Assembly (NCBI GenBank): GCA_900770015.1
Contig: CAAGIU010000464.1
Coordinates: 1 to 6,826 of the forward strand
Direction: 5' to 3'
From: an uncultured Oscillospiraceae bacterium
GTDB lineage: Bacteria > Bacillota_A > Clostridia > Oscillospirales > Oscillospiraceae
DNA: 6,826 bases
The translations under genes were made by a program, and so were the position numbers. Each line of letters starts with the position of its first letter. The first letter of the stretch is position 1. Positions 5,159 through 6,826 of the stretch are shown piece after piece. The notes below the pieces were generated by a model. That model worked only from the letters and a program-made list of their open reading frames with translations. It was not told the origin of the DNA and searched no databases.

Positions 5159-6652
5159 ATGATACTGAAACGAATTCTGGCAGTCGCACTGGCTGCCGTC
5201 ATGCTGCTGGGCGTTCTGCCCGGTGCCCTGGCTGAGGACGCTGCACCCAAGTATGTGTTCCTGTTCATCGGCGACGGCATGAGCTATCCCCAGTTCCAGG
5301 CCGCTGCCGACTATCTGGGCGCCGTGGCTGACCCCGACTACATGCAGGCCGAGCCCAGCGTCAAGGATCGTCAGGGTGCAAAGTTGGACGGCCCTGTGGC
5401 GCTGAACTTCATGAACTTTGCCGTGGCAGGCTCCGCCGTCACCTATGACTCCTGCAGCTTCGCCCCGGACTCCGCCTCCACCGCCACCTCCATCGCCACC
5501 GGCTACAAGACCTACTCCGGCATGATTAACACCGACGAGACCGGCACCGTCACCTATGAGACCATCGCCGAAAAGCTCCATGCCCAGAAGGACTGGAAGG
5601 TTGGCATCATCTCCTCCGTCAACCTGAACCATGCCACCCCCGCCGCCTTCTATGCCCACCAGGCCAGCCGCAACAACTACTATGAAATCGGCGTGGAAAT
5701 GGTGGAATCCGGCTTCGAGTATTTCGCAGGCGGCGCCCTGAAGAAGCCCACCGGCAACAACAAGGATCAGAAGGACCTGTATGAGATGGCCCGGGAGGTC
5801 GGCTACAAGGTCACCACCACCCAGGCCGAGGCCGAGGCTGTCACCGCGCAGGACGGCAAGGTCATCCTCATCGACGAGTATCTGGCAGACTCCGACTCCA
5901 TGAACTATGAGCTGGACCGGGCGGAAAACCAGTGGGCCCTTGCCGACTATGTGGAAAAGGGCATCGAGGTTCTGGACAATGAAACCGGCTTCTTCATGAT
6001 GTGCGAGGGCGGCAAGATCGACTGGGCCTGCCACGCCAACGACGCCGGCTCCACCGTGGCCGACACCCTGGCTCTGGCAAGCGCCGTGCAGGTGGCCATC
6101 GACTTCGCCCAGCAGCACCCCGCCGAGACCCTGATTCTGGTCACCGGCGACCATGAGACCGGCGGTCTGACCATCGGCTACGCCGGCACCGACTACGATA
6201 CCTACCTGAGCAATCTGGTGGGCCAGAAAATCTCCTATGCCCAGTTCGATGAGCAGTATGTGGCGAAGTACAAGGAGAACGGAACCTCCTTCGAGGACGC
6301 CATGGCGGATGTGCAGGAGCTGTTCGGCCTGAAGCTGGAAGGCGAGGAGGGCGACAGACTGGTGCTCACCGACTATGAGGTGCAGCGGCTGAAGGATGCC
6401 TACGAGCTGGCCATGGGCGACGGCTCTGAGTACACCCAGGAGCAGTATGTGCTCTACGGCACCTACAACTGCTTCTCCGTCACCGTCACCCACATCCTGA
6501 ACAACAAGTCCGGCATCGATTTCACCAGCTACTCCCACACCGGCCTGCCTGTGGCAGTGTTCGCCGACGGCTGCGGCGCCGATGATTTCAAGGGCTACTA
6601 CGACAACACCCAGATCTACACCAAGCTGGCAAGCCTGCTGGAAGTCCAGTAA
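5159..6652 (+). CDS. Secreted alkaline phosphatase (PhoA family)
   Basis: This 497-residue enzyme should remove phosphate from many phosphomonoesters outside the cell membrane. GTGAGG (5145-5150) precedes the ATG by 8 bases. Residues 1-25 are a signal peptide: a basic start MILKR, a hydrophobic core, and a cut after ALA (25/26). There is no lipobox or sorting motif. Matching E. coli PhoA by motif, the catalytic set is intact: Asp39 in FIGDGM (metal), nucleophile Ser105 in PDSASTAT, Thr160, Arg171, Glu283, Asp288, His292, Asp331-His332 in TGDHETGG, and His460 in YSHTG. His158 and Trp289 replace E. coli Asp153 and Lys328, as I recall for Bacillus and Thermotoga enzymes. About 128 residues separate His332 from His460, against 42 in E. 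coli, so an acidic insertion (about 345-445) may form a crown-like domain. It is divergent from the nucleoside importer, suggesting a role in nucleotide scavenging. The family call is secure. Confidence 0.95.
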   Translation: MILKRILAVALAAVMLLGVLPGALAEDAAPKYVFLFIGDGMSYPQFQAAADYLGAVADPDYMQAEPSVKDRQGAKLDGPVALNFMNFAVAGSAVTYDSCSFAPDSASTATSIATGYKTYSGMINTDETGTVTYETIAEKLHAQKDWKVGIISSVNLNHATPAAFYAHQASRNNYYEIGVEMVESGFEYFAGGALKKPTGNNKDQKDLYEMAREVGYKVTTTQAEAEAVTAQDGKVILIDEYLADSDSMNYELDRAENQWALADYVEKGIEVLDNETGFFMMCEGGKIDWACHANDAGSTVADTLALASAVQVAIDFAQQHPAETLILVTGDHETGGLTIGYAGTDYDTYLSNLVGQKISYAQFDEQYVAKYKENGTSFEDAMADVQELFGLKLEGEEGDRLVLTDYEVQRLKDAYELAMGDGSEYTQEQYVLYGTYNCFSVTVTHILNNKSGIDFTSYSHTGLPVAVFADGCGADDFKGYYDNTQIYTKLASLLEVQ

Positions 6653-6675
6653 GCGCAGCCAATTCTGAATCATCC

Positions 6676-6697
6676 GGGGAGCGGCTTGCCGCTCCCT
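6676..6697 (+). terminator. Stem-loop after the alkaline phosphatase, without a T-tract
   Basis: GGGAGCGG (6677-6684), loop CTTG and CCGCTCCC (6689-6696) form a perfect 8-bp stem, extended by a G-U pair (6676/6697), 23 bases past the stop codon. A terminator is expected here, but the following bases TGTGATGCTGTCAT are not T-rich. The group II intron starts 14 bases beyond the stem, so it may act as a weak terminator or as the landing site used by the intron. Confidence 0.45.
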
Positions 6698-6710
6698 GTG
6701 ATGCTGTCAT

Positions 6711-6826
6711 GTGCGCCCGGTGAGCGCACGTTCTATAGGGTGAAAGTCCCGAGGCCGCCCGGTAGCGGGAAGGTCTAGCCAAAGGCAAGGGTGTCCGTCG
6801 TGAGGCGGAATCTGAAGAAAGCCGGA
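6711..6826 (+). mobile_element. Group II intron, 5' end (domain I start), continues past the window
   Basis: From 6711 the sequence begins GTGCG, the conserved 5' end of bacterial group II introns. GTGCGC (6711-6716) can pair with GCGCAC (6724-6729). It continues with CTATAGGGTGAAAGTCCC (6733-6750) and GGCAAGGGTGTCCGTCGTGAGG (about 6784-6805), then CGGAATCTGAAGAAAGCCGGA at the edge. These are recurring domain I blocks of bacterial group II introns that encode a reverse transcriptase/maturase. The window ends about 116 bases in, so the maturase gene, domains V-VI and the 3' end cannot be seen, and neither class nor intactness can be judged. Identification rests on remembered conserved blocks. 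The splice-site position 6710/6711 is likely but not proven. Orientation is the same as the phosphatase gene. Confidence 0.82.

Noticed and set aside
5129..6673. 514-codon minus-strand open frame opposite the phosphatase
   Set aside because: It is a shadow of the phosphatase coding sequence, rich in Gly/Val/His with no recognisable motif. The plus strand has a signal peptide and a complete active site.

Overview
The window looks like chromosomal DNA of a moderately GC-rich Firmicute, most likely a gut-type clostridium (Oscillospirales-like). This is inferred from strong AGGAGG ribosome sites, GC-rich third codon positions, sigma-A-type promoters, a tandem glycine riboswitch of the Gram-positive type and protein families typical of that group. 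I cannot name the species.

Layout, left to right. Positions 1-635 (minus) hold the N-terminal 211 codons of a sodium:alanine/glycine symporter (AGCS family), cut by the window edge. Its long leader (636-about 972) carries a tandem glycine riboswitch, then an intrinsic terminator just before the ribosome site. An 8-base perfect complementarity between the aptamer II core and the terminator's 5' arm predicts that glycine turns the gene OFF, which suits an uptake gene. A good promoter (TTGAAA-N17-TATATT) lies at 979-1007. After about 150 bp with no gene comes a strong terminator (1158-1192) that ends a tightly packed minus-strand operon of three genes: ATPase (3343-4878), permease 1 (2144-3343) and permease 2 (1197-2144). 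Successive genes overlap by one base. They form a BMP/Nup-type nucleoside ABC importer; no substrate-binding lipoprotein gene is in view.

A 280-bp divergent intergenic region (4879-5158) separates the importer from a secreted alkaline phosphatase (5159-6652, plus). It holds a TTGTGT-N17-TATAAT promoter for the importer. On the other side are a perfect TATAAT with no -35 box and upstream hexamers resembling a Bacillus-type PHO box. A stem-loop without a T-tract follows the phosphatase, and 14 nt beyond it the 5' end of a group II intron begins (6711 to the window end).

Together the phosphatase and importer could form a nucleotide-scavenging pair: phosphate is removed from nucleotides outside the cell and the nucleosides are imported. 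This is inference from adjacency. I see no clearly undescribed system; the most informative points are the predicted glycine-OFF switch, the phosphatase/importer pairing with its possible PHO control, and the intron placed just past a hairpin.
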